Below, piece after piece: positions 18,925 to 28,249 of a stretch of DNA of 64,000 nt. The notes below the pieces were generated by a model. That model had not been told where the DNA came from. It did not search any database and saw nothing but the letters and a program-made list of their open reading frames with translations. The position numbers and the translations under genes were made by a program. This stretch comes from Pontiella desulfatans (lineage in GTDB: Bacteria; Verrucomicrobiota; Kiritimatiellia; Kiritimatiellales; Pontiellaceae), in contig NZ_CAAHFG010000004.1 in assembly GCF_900890425.1 (NCBI RefSeq), forward strand, positions 1 to 64,000. Direction: 5' to 3'. Position 1 is the first letter of the stretch. Each line of letters begins with the position of its first letter.

Positions 18925-20010
18925 TTATTTTTTCGATTCATCCGCCACCGCACCTTTGCGGTCGTAGGCTCCAAAGAGCGAGGGATCGAGGCCTTTGCGA
19001 TCGAAGATGCCCTTAAGCGCAATATTCCCCATCTGCGGGCCGTCCTCTGTCATGGTCACCCACATGAGATGATCCACATTGCCGGGACCTTCGTGATGAA
19101 AGGAGGCGCCGGCAGGGCCCATGGTAATGTGTTCGTGACCGTCAATTTCATCGTAGTCGTAATAGTGCAGATGACCTGCAAAAAAGGTGTGGCCCCGGTT
19201 CTTCAGCAACTCTTGAATCGCTTTGAAACTATCCGCCGGATTTTCCCATGCCGGCTCATGAAGGAACAGGAAGGTCCAGCGCACATCTGGGTGGTCGGCG
19301 AGCGTTTGTTTGATCCAATCCATTTGCGCCCCGACAAACTCGACGGACTTTCCGAGTGCGGCGACCACGGATTCATCCGACATGAACTCAGCCAGCATCG
19401 CCTTCGCCTTCGCCGGGTCTTCGGTCTGCAGCCTGTTGTATAGCTCGAGCTTTTCCTTAATGCCCTCGGGGGCCTCGCGGGGCGGATCTTCGCTGTCGAG
19501 GACCATAAACAAAGTGTTCTTGTAGACGAAGTGATAATAGGAGGCGCCGTGTCGTTCGCACCATACTTCCTGCGCGGTTGTATTTGCAATATCGTGGTTT
19601 CCAGGCGTTCGGAAAAAAGGCATCTCCAGTTGGGCAAGCATGCCGTCAACTTCATCCCATTCGGCATTCAGCTCCGCCTTGTCGTCGCTGTAGCCTTCGA
19701 TGATATCTCCCACGTTGATGACAAACTCAGGTTGCAGTAGATTTATCTGTCCTATGGCGAGCCGGAATGTCTCCTGGGCATTGGCGCCCCCGGTGCGGTC
19801 GCCGATGATGGCGAACTGAAAGTTATCGGGGTCGTTCTGGAAGTTATCCGCGCTCCACGGCTTCACATCCGGCAACGCAACACGATCATATTGGAATTCG
19901 GCAGTTCCGGACGTGTTCCCGGGTGTACTGCATCCGACTTGCAGGATTATACACGCTAGCGCTAAACCCATGATGCAGGCCGAGCTGGGTATTCTTTTTA
20001 TCGTCTTCAT
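18925..20010 (-). CDS. Metallophosphoesterase lipoprotein
   Basis: About 361 residues. The signal ends IILQVGC, a lipobox, so the enzyme should act in the periplasm on a membrane anchor. The calcineurin-like metallophosphoesterase motifs appear in order: GDRTGG (GD-x variant), NVGDIIEGY, TPGNHD, FLFLHEPAW and GHLHYYDYDEIDGHEH, which supply the two-metal site. These enzymes hydrolyse phosphomono- or diesters; the substrate cannot be predicted. The start at MKTIKRIPSSAC is chosen because GGGAGA lies 8 nt upstream and the lipobox is then well placed. Confidence 0.85.
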   Translation of the reverse strand: MKTIKRIPSSACIMGLALACIILQVGCSTPGNTSGTAEFQYDRVALPDVKPWSADNFQNDPDNFQFAIIGDRTGGANAQETFRLAIGQINLLQPEFVINVGDIIEGYSDDKAELNAEWDEVDGMLAQLEMPFFRTPGNHDIANTTAQEVWCERHGASYYHFVYKNTLFMVLDSEDPPREAPEGIKEKLELYNRLQTEDPAKAKAMLAEFMSDESVVAALGKSVEFVGAQMDWIKQTLADHPDVRWTFLFLHEPAWENPADSFKAIQELLKNRGHTFFAGHLHYYDYDEIDGHEHITMGPAGASFHHEGPGNVDHLMWVTMTEDGPQMGNIALKGIFDRKGLDPSLFGAYDRKGAVADESKK

Positions 20011-20729
20011 TAGTATGATCTCCCTTGGTTGTTTTTCCGCCAATGTCAACGTACCTGCCTTTGTTCTAAATCAGGTATACTTCCGCACCCTTTAAGGCAG
20101 GGACACAGTGTACGGGATTTATTTGATATTTGACAAGCTGTTATGCTGTTTAAATTTTCCCAAACGCGGCAATGAAGTCACAGTCGTTTTCTCTGAAGCG
20201 ATTTGCTGATGGGGAGCCATTGCCCGATTAAAAGAGTTCGGGGTTTCCACAGACTCCCCCCTCTTTTGATGGATAGACTCCTTAATAAGTCACGGGGGTA
20301 TTTACTCAATTAGTTAAGTTGTGCCTTCTATCTTGAAATACCGAATTACTTGCAATGGCGGCGTGCTAACGACCAGTGACCGTTCAATAGAAATGAAGAA
20401 CTCGGGATACATTGCACACTTTGGATTAACCTACGATTTCATCCGCTGAAGTGAAAGATTAAGGGGTGTGCAGAATTGACGTGCCCTTTAAACAAATTCA
20501 ATCCAAGAGCGTGTCTTCAATCAGACCTTGAAGTCTAAAGCCACAAGGAAGCGTCTCGATTGCTGAGTGAGCAATTGATGGAGGGTCACTTACTCCAGCG
20601 CATTACATCGAAAACACTGTCTGTCTTTGATGAGATAGAACTCTCAGGCTGCGACAATGTAGTCATATTGTAGTTACTGCTCCGGCTGAATAACAGCCCC
20701 TGGACAAAAAGCCATCCCCTTTACTTCCG
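20011..20729. other. Gene-free stretch upstream of the integrase relic
   Basis: About 720 bp with no frame that looks real. It holds a TAAAAGAGTTCGGGG stretch near 20227 that recurs at 33073, after the AbiEii relic. I see no attachment-site copy of the tRNA-Asp fragment found at 33.2 kb, no RNA gene and no CRISPR. Confidence 0.4.
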
Positions 20730-21503
20730 CTACGGTATCCCTTCCAATATCTCAAGAGCTTTCCCGATGGTCGCTTTCCAGTTTGTCGCGTTGGCTGTTC
20801 GCAATACCTCGGCGGCTTTTTCGGCGGGGGTAGCGACTGCGGAAGTAAGCATACTTGGCATACTGCGCTGGATGGCTTGCTTTAATTGGGCACGCTGGGG
20901 CTTGAAATAGTGCTCCATGACAATCTCAGCCGTGGCATGCCCGGTTACCTGCTGTACCAGCTCAAACGGAATACCGGAACAAAGCGCCAGCGTGATCCAG
21001 GTGGTGCGAAAGGAATGGAAATCGCGGATGGATGCCCTTCGCATCCCCTGTTCGCGCTCCGCATGAACACTGCCCAATTTAGGTGCACTGCTGCTTTCCG
21101 GCTTTCGTTTTTTGCCCCGGATAAAAGCTACACCTGTCGCCTTTTCAATTTCGTTCAAATAGGCCGATGCCGTTGCTTTACTGATCCCCACAAAGTCGGC
21201 TGATTTACACAGCGACTTCCCATCTAAGTAGGCACGGAGCATCTGTCGGGATTTTTCTCGCTTCTGATCGGTTACAATCGAATAAAAGTGTGTCTCCGCA
21301 CGTTGCATAAGATCGTGACGATCATATTCATCGACCAGCATGGTCTGATCCGTTCCATTTTCATAATAGCCGATCCTTGCCAACACTTTCCGGAGACGGG
21401 CGGTCAGCATTTTGGGATTTCGCCCGTATTGATCCGCCAGCTCGGGGAATACATATTCCGATCCATTATTACGATGGGTCCGAATCACCTCACGCAACAA
21501 ATC
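20730..21503 (-). pseudogene. Tyrosine recombinase/integrase, 5'-truncated
   Basis: About 257 residues of a tyrosine recombinase. The catalytic-domain end is clear: FHSFRTTWITLALCSGIPFELVQQVTGHATAEIVMEHYF holds the H-x-x-R, the H/W of the GH box (TGHA) and the tyrosine nucleophile (EHYF). The N-terminal DNA-binding half is missing. The frame is instead fused at about 21504 to 26 codons (MKLGTGFYLVDHRLIAVAMA...) that carry their own good ribosome site (AAGGAG 8 nt before the ATG at 21581) and belong to another gene. A long insert between the domain halves is unusual. Probably inactive, and marks an old integrated element. Confidence 0.75.
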
Positions 21504-21776
21504 GGATACCGCGAGCAGTGCGGCCATGGCCACAGCGATCAACCGGTGGTCCACTAGGTAAAAGCCGGTGCCGAGTTTCATTGGCAGGTCTCCTTCATTG
21601 CACTCTCCGCATCGCAGATCATTCGCTCCCCCTTTCGTCCGCACTGCCGAGGCAGTCGGCCGAAATGACCGGCATGTGCAGTCCATAAAGGGTATTGAGA
21701 ACCCCGGCCAGCGCGGCCTGGTCGGCGAGCCGACCTTCCAGTACGGTCTCGTAGGTTCCGTCGCCGCGGGTCAGGG
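21504..21776 (-). pseudogene. Remains of a two-gene unit cut by IS21
   Basis: From the IS21 end at 21777, a frame runs DGTYETVLEGRLADQAALAGVLNTLYGLHMPVISADCLG to a stop at 21619. This is the C-terminal part of a small protein family with a conserved L-x-D-Q-x-x-L-x-G-x-L pattern. Its 5' part is missing. A second gene starts at 21581 (MKLGTGFYLVDHRLIAVAMA) and survives only for 26 codons before joining the integrase fragment. Both are broken; function unknown. Confidence 0.5.
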
Positions 21777-21870
21777 TGTAAACGCCGGTTGAAAAGTGCA
21801 CCGGGCGGCGGCCCAAAAGTGTAACACTTTTTCTTTAATTACCCCGCTTCCTTGCGGGTGTCAATTGCTC

Positions 21871-22653
21871 CTACGGTTTCTTTGTTTTCTGCCGCTGTCC
21901 CCGGCGGCGCAATGAGTCCTGCAACCTGAAGCTTTCACCATTGGCCTCGAGGATATGGACCCGGTGGGTCAGGCGGTCGAGCAAGGCTCCGGTAAGCCGC
22001 TGGGAGCCCATCACCTCCGTCCACGATTCGAAGGGCAGGTTGGTGGTCACCACGAGGCTGGTGCGCTCGTAGGCCCGACTGACGACCTCGAAGAGCAGTT
22101 CGGCCCCCATTTTGGAGAACGGAACGTAGCCGAGTTCATCGAGAACGAGCAGGTCGGAGCGCTCGAGTTGCTTGAAGAACCGGTCAAGCTGCCTTTCCTC
22201 CCGGCGTTCGAGCAACTGCGTGACCAGGGCGGTGACGCCGAAGAACCGCACCTTGAAGCCCATCTGGCAGGCGGCGAAGGCCAGGGCGGTGGCGAGGTGG
22301 GTTTTTCCGGTTCCGCTGTTGCCGATCAGCAGCACGTTCTCCCGCTCCTTGATAAACTCGCCATGGGCTAGTTCCCTCACCAAAGGCTGGTTGATCGAGG
22401 GCTGCTCCTCGAACCGGAAGCTGTCGAGGGTTTTCACAACGGGGAAACGGGCGGACTTGGGTCGGCGTTCGGCGGCCCGTTGTTCCCGGTCGAGGATCTC
22501 CTGTTCGATGAGCCGCAGCAAATAGGTCGAGTAATCGGCCCGTTCGGCTGGGCAGACCGAGGCCATCTTGCGGTGCTCCCTCAGGATACTTCGCAGCTTG
22601 AGCGTTTTGAGGTAGTGCTCCAGCAGTACGTGTGACGAGGTCTGTGCACTCAT
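21871..22653 (-). CDS. IS21 IstB helper ATPase (copy 1)
   Basis: A 260-residue AAA+ ATPase related to DnaA/DnaC that forms a DNA-bound complex and stimulates the IstA transposase. Walker A is GNSGTGKTHLATALA and Walker B DLLVLDELGYV. The N-terminal helical part (VLLEHYLKTLKLRSILREHR) is the usual IstB adaptor region. The ATG at 22653 overlaps the istA stop (ATGA), so the pair should be translationally coupled. It differs from copy 2 at about four residues (for example R/P and P/Q in the N-terminus, M/L in FSKMGAELL). Confidence 0.93.
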   Translation of the reverse strand: MSAQTSSHVLLEHYLKTLKLRSILREHRKMASVCPAERADYSTYLLRLIEQEILDREQRAAERRPKSARFPVVKTLDSFRFEEQPSINQPLVRELAHGEFIKERENVLLIGNSGTGKTHLATALAFAACQMGFKVRFFGVTALVTQLLERREERQLDRFFKQLERSDLLVLDELGYVPFSKMGAELLFEVVSRAYERTSLVVTTNLPFESWTEVMGSQRLTGALLDRLTHRVHILEANGESFRLQDSLRRRGQRQKTKKP

Positions 22654-24152
22654 GCGCCCACCTCCTGTCCGAGCAGGCGATTGTAATCGGCCACATCTGC
22701 GCTGGCGACCTGCACGTGGCGTAGATGCTCGTGTCCATCCAGGTTGAACCGGGTGCATCGCCATTCCGGCCGGGGAATGAGGAACTGGGCAATGGCGTCT
22801 CGGGAGGAGGCCCCGCAACGCAGCCCCTGCTCAACGGCCCGGGCCAGTTCCTTGGGTGAATGCTTTTCGAGCAGACGCAGCACCTTGATGTACTCCCGGG
22901 TTCCTTCGCCATCGAGATCGGCCTCCAGCCTGCTGCGCAGATCCCGAAAGCAGGATGGCAGTTTCCAGTCTTCCAATGGCCGGGCGTGGTCGAGCCCGCC
23001 GGGCTTGCGTTCGAGCAGTGCGAGATAGTGCACGGGGTTGAAATGGACGCCGGCCTTGCCCCACAACCGGGGATGTTCGGCGATGCATTCATCGCCCCGG
23101 CAGACCACAATCCGGTCGATATAGCCCTTGACCACCGTTTCGTAGTGGGCGTAGCGCACGGGCACCGAATAATCGTTGCCGTCGAAACGCACGAGCGACA
23201 AGGAGCTGGCGGTGCAGGTTCGCACCCGGCAGGACTCGAACGGCACGACCGGCAGATCAATAAAACGGCCACGCTCATCGGCCAGCAACTGCCCCTTCGT
23301 TCCGTCCTTGCCCCGCAGTTTACGCCCAAGCTCCTCCCGGCAACGCTCTTCAAGCATGCGGTTGAGCTCATCAAAGCTACGAACCTCCGGCACCGGAACC
23401 ATGAAGTTGGAACGAGTATAGCGCACCATCGATTCGACCACGCCCTTTTCGTTACCTCGGGCCACGTTGCAGAAGTGTTCCTTGAACAGATAGTGGCTCT
23501 GGAGCTGGAGGAACCCGTCGGTGAGCTTGCGTTGGTGGCGCTTCATCACCTTGGCCACCATCACCCGCTCGTTGTCGTAGCTGATACGGCAGGGTACGCC
23601 ATCGAAAAAGGTGAAGGCCCTCACATGCCCATCCCAGAAAACCTCCGTGCAGATCTTTTCGTAGGCCTGCACATAAACCGCATCCGAATACGGCAGGCTC
23701 ATCACAAAAAATGCGACCTTCCGAAGCTGGCCGTTTATTTTAGCGAGGGCATAGCCGAAATCCATCTGCGCCTCTCCGGGCCGATGGGCCAGCGGAATGT
23801 AGACATCCTTCAGACGCACCCGGGCGTTGCGCACGGCATCTTTCACCTGCGTATACCCGCCGGTGTATCCTTCCTCTTTCAGGCGATCAAAAATCCGCTT
23901 GGCCGTATGCCGTTGCTTTTTTGGCAACTCCCGGTCCTGCCGGAGAATCTCGTCGATCCGACCGAGAAACGGCCCGATCATGGGCTTCGGCCTCGGCTGG
24001 GCCATCCGGTATCCCGGAGGCTTGGGGTGCGCCAGAATCTTCTCCAGCGTCTTGGTGTGAATCCTGTACTCGGCCTTAACCTGTCGCTTGCTGACGCCTT
24101 CAACAAGCACCTTTCGTCTGATATCGGTCCACCATTGCATGTCTATGTACAC
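22650..24152 (-). CDS. IS21 IstA transposase (copy 1)
   Basis: A 500-residue DDE transposase. The N-terminal helix-turn-helix region includes GVSKRQVKAEYRIHTKTLEK. The catalytic core shows D (GEAQMDFGYAL), D (RISYDNERVMV) and E (GNEKGVVESMVRYTR). The C-terminus includes the Mu-type beta region (FDGNDYSVPVRYAHYETVVKGY). A GTG start at 24152 sits 7 nt after GGAGG; an ATG four codons on is also possible. It is the first gene of the istAB pair and appears intact. Confidence 0.93.
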   Translation of the reverse strand: MYIDMQWWTDIRRKVLVEGVSKRQVKAEYRIHTKTLEKILAHPKPPGYRMAQPRPKPMIGPFLGRIDEILRQDRELPKKQRHTAKRIFDRLKEEGYTGGYTQVKDAVRNARVRLKDVYIPLAHRPGEAQMDFGYALAKINGQLRKVAFFVMSLPYSDAVYVQAYEKICTEVFWDGHVRAFTFFDGVPCRISYDNERVMVAKVMKRHQRKLTDGFLQLQSHYLFKEHFCNVARGNEKGVVESMVRYTRSNFMVPVPEVRSFDELNRMLEERCREELGRKLRGKDGTKGQLLADERGRFIDLPVVPFESCRVRTCTASSLSLVRFDGNDYSVPVRYAHYETVVKGYIDRIVVCRGDECIAEHPRLWGKAGVHFNPVHYLALLERKPGGLDHARPLEDWKLPSCFRDLRSRLEADLDGEGTREYIKVLRLLEKHSPKELARAVEQGLRCGASSRDAIAQFLIPRPEWRCTRFNLDGHEHLRHVQVASADVADYNRLLGQEVGA

Positions 24153-24286
24153 TCCTTTACCTCCCGGTTCCGAAACGGTTAGGCAACCACGTTGCCCGAT
24201 CCGTCCGGAAATCCGGAAGTTTTAGTTGGAGTGTTACACTTTTAGACCGCCCCGCCGCCCGGTGCACTTTTCAACCGGCGTTTACA

Positions 24287-24642
24287 CTCAAGGCCTTCCT
24301 CCCGGCAATGAATATTCAGAGGAGTTTCTTTTAACGGGGACCTTGTTCTTCCTCCGTTTTCACCGAAACATGATACAAGCTGGATCGAGGCCTGGAGAAA
24401 CAGGACGATACAGCACCGGGTCCGAATACCGCCCGATATCAATAACACTATCGATCCGGATGGATGCCAAGCTATGGCACTCACACCCCGATCTTGTAGC
24501 GGAAGTGGTCGAAATCCTGACGTGAAACAAGCTGAAAACTGCGGGGGAAACTTCGGGTTTTGATGAGAAAAAAGGGCTCTTCACGGATGTGCATTTTTTA
24601 GCGGCAATCCAAAGCCTCTTTGGAATTGAAAAAAGTAGCTGG
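24287..24642. other. Gene-free stretch between IS21 and fic
   Basis: About 355 bp with no convincing gene. A short frame reading SITLSIRMDAKLWHSHPDLVAEVVEIL can be traced to 24525 but has no recognisable family. A segment GCGGGGGAAACTTCGGGTTTTG at 24541 resembles one after the AbiEii relic at 33.1 kb. Confidence 0.35.
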
Positions 24643-25803
24643 TTAAAGCTCAGTCCCCTGATTCATGATGGAAATATACTGCGTATATGCATAAAGACGA
24701 TTCCGCTTCTGGCCGGTCAGTTCTTTGACAATGCCCAGTCCTTCGAGTCGCTCAAGGCTGGTTCCAATGGTTGTCAGAGAAAGGCCGGTCTTATCCCTCA
24801 ACCATACCGGCGAAGCAATGGGACGCTCCATCATGGCATGGTGCGTTACCTGTACCGAACCGGAGATGCGGCCAAGTTCCTGTATTCGTCTTCTATCTGT
24901 TTCCGCCAGAGCCAAAAGCCGCTGGACGGTGTCCACCGCCTGGGTGGCAGTTTCGATTACGGCATCGGCGAAAAAATCGAGCCAGGCTTCCCAATCGCCC
25001 GTTTGGCGGATCTCGTTCAGCAGATCGTAATAGCGTTGCCGGTGTGTTTTAAAGTATAGACTCAAATACAGCATGGGAGCCTTCAACACCTTGTCAGCAC
25101 ACAGCAGCAACGTGATCAGCAACCGCCCCAATCTTCCGTTGCCATCGAGGAATGGATGGATCGTCTCGAACTGGACATGGGCCAAGGCGGCCTTTAGCAA
25201 GGTCGGGGTATGTGCGGGCTGGTCGTGCAGGAAAAGCTCAAGCGCGCCCATGCACTCCTGCACATTTTCAGGGGAAGGCGGAACAAAAATAGCATTACCC
25301 GGCCGGGTTCCACCAATCCAGTTTTGGCTGCGCCGGAATTCGCCCGGCTGCTTTTCGCTCCCCCTCCCTTTTGAAAGCAGCTCGTTGTGCATCTCCCTGA
25401 TCAAACGTAGCGAAAGCGGGAATCCCTCTTCCAAACGGGCAAGACCATGATTGAGCGCGGTAACATAGTTGCTCACCTCCTGAACATCATCCATGGGGAC
25501 ACCCGGTTGCTGTTCGAGTTCAAAAAGCAACAGATCCGAAAGCGATGATTGAGTACCTTCGATTTGGGAGGAAAGAACAGCCTCCTTCCGAATGTAGGTG
25601 TAGATGAACAGCGATGTTTCCGGGAGCAGGACGGAAACACTGTCCAGGCGGCCAAGCGCCAGCAATGCCTTGTCAAATTTTCCCCGCAGCTCGGGAGTCC
25701 AGTCAATCGGCGGATCGGGCGGCAAAGGCGAAGGCAGGAAAGCCTCCACCTTTTCGCCTACCGTCGAAACAGGTACAAACCTGCCCTGTAAATCTCTCTT
25801 CAT
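24643..25803 (-). CDS. Fic-family protein with winged-helix C-terminus
   Basis: A 386-residue protein. The Fic core motif HPFLDGNGRLGRL (H-x-F-x-D/E-G-N-G-R-x-x-R) near residue 215 is intact, so it can probably transfer AMP (or another nucleotide group) to a protein target. An N-terminal part (SQIEGTQSSLSDLLLFE) resembles the inhibitory-helix region of class II Fic proteins (S/T-x-x-x-E/G). The C-terminus (SPVWLRDKTGLSLTTIGTSLERLEGLGIVKEL) is a winged helix-turn-helix, expected to bind DNA. The start at MKRDLQGRF is chosen because GGAG lies 6 nt upstream. Two inverted repeats immediately upstream are the probable self-operator. Confidence 0.9.
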   Translation of the reverse strand: MKRDLQGRFVPVSTVGEKVEAFLPSPLPPDPPIDWTPELRGKFDKALLALGRLDSVSVLLPETSLFIYTYIRKEAVLSSQIEGTQSSLSDLLLFELEQQPGVPMDDVQEVSNYVTALNHGLARLEEGFPLSLRLIREMHNELLSKGRGSEKQPGEFRRSQNWIGGTRPGNAIFVPPSPENVQECMGALELFLHDQPAHTPTLLKAALAHVQFETIHPFLDGNGRLGRLLITLLLCADKVLKAPMLYLSLYFKTHRQRYYDLLNEIRQTGDWEAWLDFFADAVIETATQAVDTVQRLLALAETDRRRIQELGRISGSVQVTHHAMMERPIASPVWLRDKTGLSLTTIGTSLERLEGLGIVKELTGQKRNRLYAYTQYISIMNQGTEL

Positions 25804-25815
25804 GACGTACTCCAT

Positions 25816-25949
25816 AACTTGGATTAACAAATTCTACTAATCCAAGATAATGCACTTAGTTAGATTAAGATCAAGGCCAGGTTCGCCATATTCCAAAACA
25901 TGGATTAAGGAAACACATTAATCCAAGTTATCCTATTTATTGGATTAGC
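25816..25949. promoter_or_regulatory. Double inverted-repeat operator upstream of fic
   Basis: TTGGATTA-type half-sites: AACTTGGATTAA (25816-25827) facing CTAATCCAAG (25837-25846), then CATGGATTAAG (25899-25909) facing TTAATCCAAG (25918-25927), and a lone TTGGATTAG at 25940-25948. In both pairs the GGATTA and TAATCC cores are exactly 17 bp apart, and the pairs repeat every 81 bp. The first pair starts 13 bp from the fic ATG, suited to autorepression by the Fic winged helix. Confidence 0.7.
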
Positions 25950-26150
25950 GAAAAGCCATTGATTTATCCTGATTTTAGTATCAGATCATGATTTCCCGGA
26001 ATGGGGTGAGAGAATGGGGTTACTTCAGTCTTCGAGTAGGATGGGGACTCCGATAACTTAGGTCGATGTTTGTATTCTCTGTTGCCGCCTGCTTTCGCGG
26101 CGGTGCCACAAGATCTCTTCCTTATTATCGTTGTACCCCAACCCCTCTCA

Positions 26151-26183
26151 GAACCGGACAAGCAGCTTTCCCACATACGGCTC
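26151..26183 (-). ncRNA. Group II intron domain V
   Basis: On the minus strand the sequence reads GAGCCGTATGTGGGAAAGCT then GCTTGTCCGGTTC. The outer stem (GAGCCG...CGGTTC) holds the catalytic AGC triad, with a GAAA tetraloop-like tip and the internal bulge expected of domain V. It lies 14 bp after the reverse transcriptase stop, as usual. Confidence 0.75.
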
Positions 26184-26196
26184 CTCGGCGTATCTT

Positions 26197-27522
26197 TCAG
26201 CATGCCTCCTCCCTACGGAACGGGTTCAGGTCTTTGCGGACTCTCACGACCGGCCAGTCCAGCAGGTCTAAAACCTGATTGAACTGTGCCCAGTTGTACC
26301 CCTTGCGCTGGCTCTTGCGGTTGAGCCATTTAAACAGGATCTGTGTAGCGCGATAGAGATAGGTACTGCATAGATCGGTGTTGTCCGTTATGGCGTAGTA
26401 GTTCAGATTCCCCATCACGCGGATGCGGGCCTGACGGATCATCTCTCCTTTTCTTAGTACACGCCGGGCCATGCGGGCCCAGTCGCTGAAATTGTGCAGG
26501 CTTTGCCCGAACTTTTTCCGACTGGTCCGACGCTTTACCTTGAAGTAGCCTTTTTTGGTTTTCCCGCAATAGTGCGTGAAACCAAGGAAGGGAAACCCTG
26601 AGGGTTTATGGCCTCGTGCCTGTGCATCCTGCCGGGCGAAACACCCGAACTCAATGCAGTGCGTCTTTTCCTCTGCCAACTCTAGACCGAACTCTTCGAG
26701 TCGTTCTTTTAGTTGACGATAGAATTGCTCCGCATCGGCTTTGTACCGAAAGCAGGCAAGAAAATCGTCGGCGAAGCGGAAATAATGTGCTTCGCCGTCG
26801 CATTGCCTGCGCACCCGTTTGCTGAACTATAGATCCAACACGTAGTGCAGGTAGATGTTCGACAGCAGTGGCGAAAGGATCGATCCTTGTGGCGTGCCTT
26901 CGTCGGTCGCGCTTACTAACCCGTCTTCCAGGATGCCGCTTTTGAGCATCCGAATGATGAGCCGGATCACGCGTTCATCGCCGATACGGTGCCGCAGGAA
27001 TTTCACCAACCACTCTTGGTTCACTTTGTCGAAGAAGCTTCGAATATCCGCTTCAACGACGTAGCTGACTTTCTTTTGCTGGATCGTACGACCGAGATCA
27101 TCCAAACATTGATGCGGATTGCATCCCGGCCGGTATCCATAACTGCTGTCTTCAAATACGGCCTCATAGATCGGCTCAAGCGTTTGCTTAACCGCCAGTT
27201 CAACAATCTTATCTTCAAAATTGCTGATCCCCAGCGGCCGACCTTTCTCCTGCCCCGCCTTCGGAATATAACTCCGCCGCTTCGTCCCCGGACGGTACCC
27301 CATCCGCTTGAGCCGCGCCGAAAGATCCCGAAGGTTTCCATCGAGGTTTTCCCCGTATTCTCTCTTGGTTACGCCATCCACTCCGGGAGCCTTGTCCGCT
27401 CCCAGTGTTCCGTAGCAGATCCGCAGGTTATCCTCATCACAGATATGATGATACAGACTGGTAAAAACCAGCGTTGGATCCTTGCAGGCCTTTTCGCTTA
27501 TCCGCGTCAGATCGGTTGCCAT
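26197..27522 (-). pseudogene. Group II intron reverse transcriptase/maturase with an in-frame stop
   Basis: The two open pieces (27522-26827 and 26826-26197) are in the same frame, separated by one TAG at 26827-26829 in YLHYVLDL*FSKRVRRQ. Relatives have tryptophan here, so TGG to TAG is the likely change. The first piece holds RT motifs including PLGISNFEDKIVE, YGYRPG, VEADIRSFFDKV and GTPQGSILSPLLSNIYLH. The second holds the catalytic RFADDF, then the maturase domain (VKRRTSRKKFGQSLHNFSDW, ARIRVMGNLNYYAI). No HNH endonuclease domain is seen. AAGGA lies upstream of the start. Without stop read-through the protein lacks its FADD catalytic aspartates. Confidence 0.85.
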
Positions 27523-28070
27523 GATTATTCTGTTCCTTGCATAACATTCATGTTTCTTCTTCTGCGGTCGATCTACCGTGAGGGGCTTCGCTCAGCGAGG
27601 GTTAGTCGCTTCATCGCTAGGCCATTGCGGCCCTCCGCCCCCCATCACTTGCAACGCGGCCATGAGCCGCTCTCTTTATTATATCGAACGACCTACTCGG
27701 GTACTGACCTCGCGGTCGCTTCCCCAAGAGCCTTGCACGTTGCTCGCCCGGTTAATTATCCATCGTTGTTCAGCTCGATGCAGTCTGGGACTCCGGGGTG
27801 TCGGTTTCGTACTGGTCATTATCGCACTCACCGCATGGCCTGCGCCCTTATAGAGAGGATCGGCACCTCCCAAAATTTCATTATTCTCGGAGCTGTGTTT
27901 CAGATTCAGGGCATACACCCTTCACCTCGCTGAACTCATTTCCTTTCCTTCTTCAGCCCAGAGGCCAAATTCAGTCATTCCACTACTGGGTGGATGACTA
28001 CTCCTTACCCAGAGAGGCTTATCCAGCATGGCTGGACTCCTCCTCGATTGGTAACCATTGCCGGGTCACC

Positions 28071-28230
28071 CTATAAATTAATGATCAAGCCTCGTCGGCA
28101 AACAAAAACCCTGATGCCCGTGGGCCATGCAAAGGGGTTTTGCATGCGCAGAATCAGCCGTCATAAAGCTTCCAAAACAACTACCGCCCATCTCCGTATC
28201 TTTCCTTCGCCTGCCACGTGGATGCCGCAG
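28071..28230 (+). repeat. Dispersed repeat R, copy 1
   Basis: Begins CTATAAATTAATGATCA and ends with CTTCCAAAACAACTACCGCC and CATCTCCGTATCTTTCCTTC. It matches copy 3 (from 32700) along most of its length and copy 2 (from 30051) in the second half. It lies between the group II intron 5' end and the abiEii stop. No coding capacity is evident; a GGGCCATGCAAAGGGGTTTTGCATGC segment can form a hairpin. Confidence 0.65.
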
Positions 28231-28249
28231 GAATATATAAGCGTTTGGG

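Larger units (their letters stand above)
21777..24286 (-). mobile_element. IS21-family insertion sequence, copy 1
   Basis: A complete 2510-bp IS21-like element carrying istA and istB. The ends are inverted repeats of about 35 bp beginning TGTAAACGCCGGTTGAAAAG, and each end has an inner related repeat with AAAAGTGTAACACT. Copy 2 at 52413-54922 is the same length and orientation and differs at scattered positions. The flanking bases (TCAGGG left, CTCAAG right) show no target duplication, so rearrangement after insertion is likely. Confidence 0.93.
26100..28069 (-). mobile_element. Group II intron
   Basis: A retroelement on the minus strand. The 5' end is placed at 28069 (GTGACCCGGC) because the uninterrupted relative of the flanking repeat at 32.7 kb matches up to TTATAGG and diverges exactly there. 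About 550 nt of structured non-coding sequence (domains I-III) precede the reverse transcriptase gene, and a domain V-like hairpin (26151-26183) follows it. The 3' boundary near 26100 is approximate. The encoded protein carries a stop codon, so mobility would need help in trans. Confidence 0.75.

Noticed and set aside
22860-24182. 440-codon open frame antisense to istA (and its twin in copy 2)
   Set aside because: Exact shadow of a well-supported DDE transposase gene.
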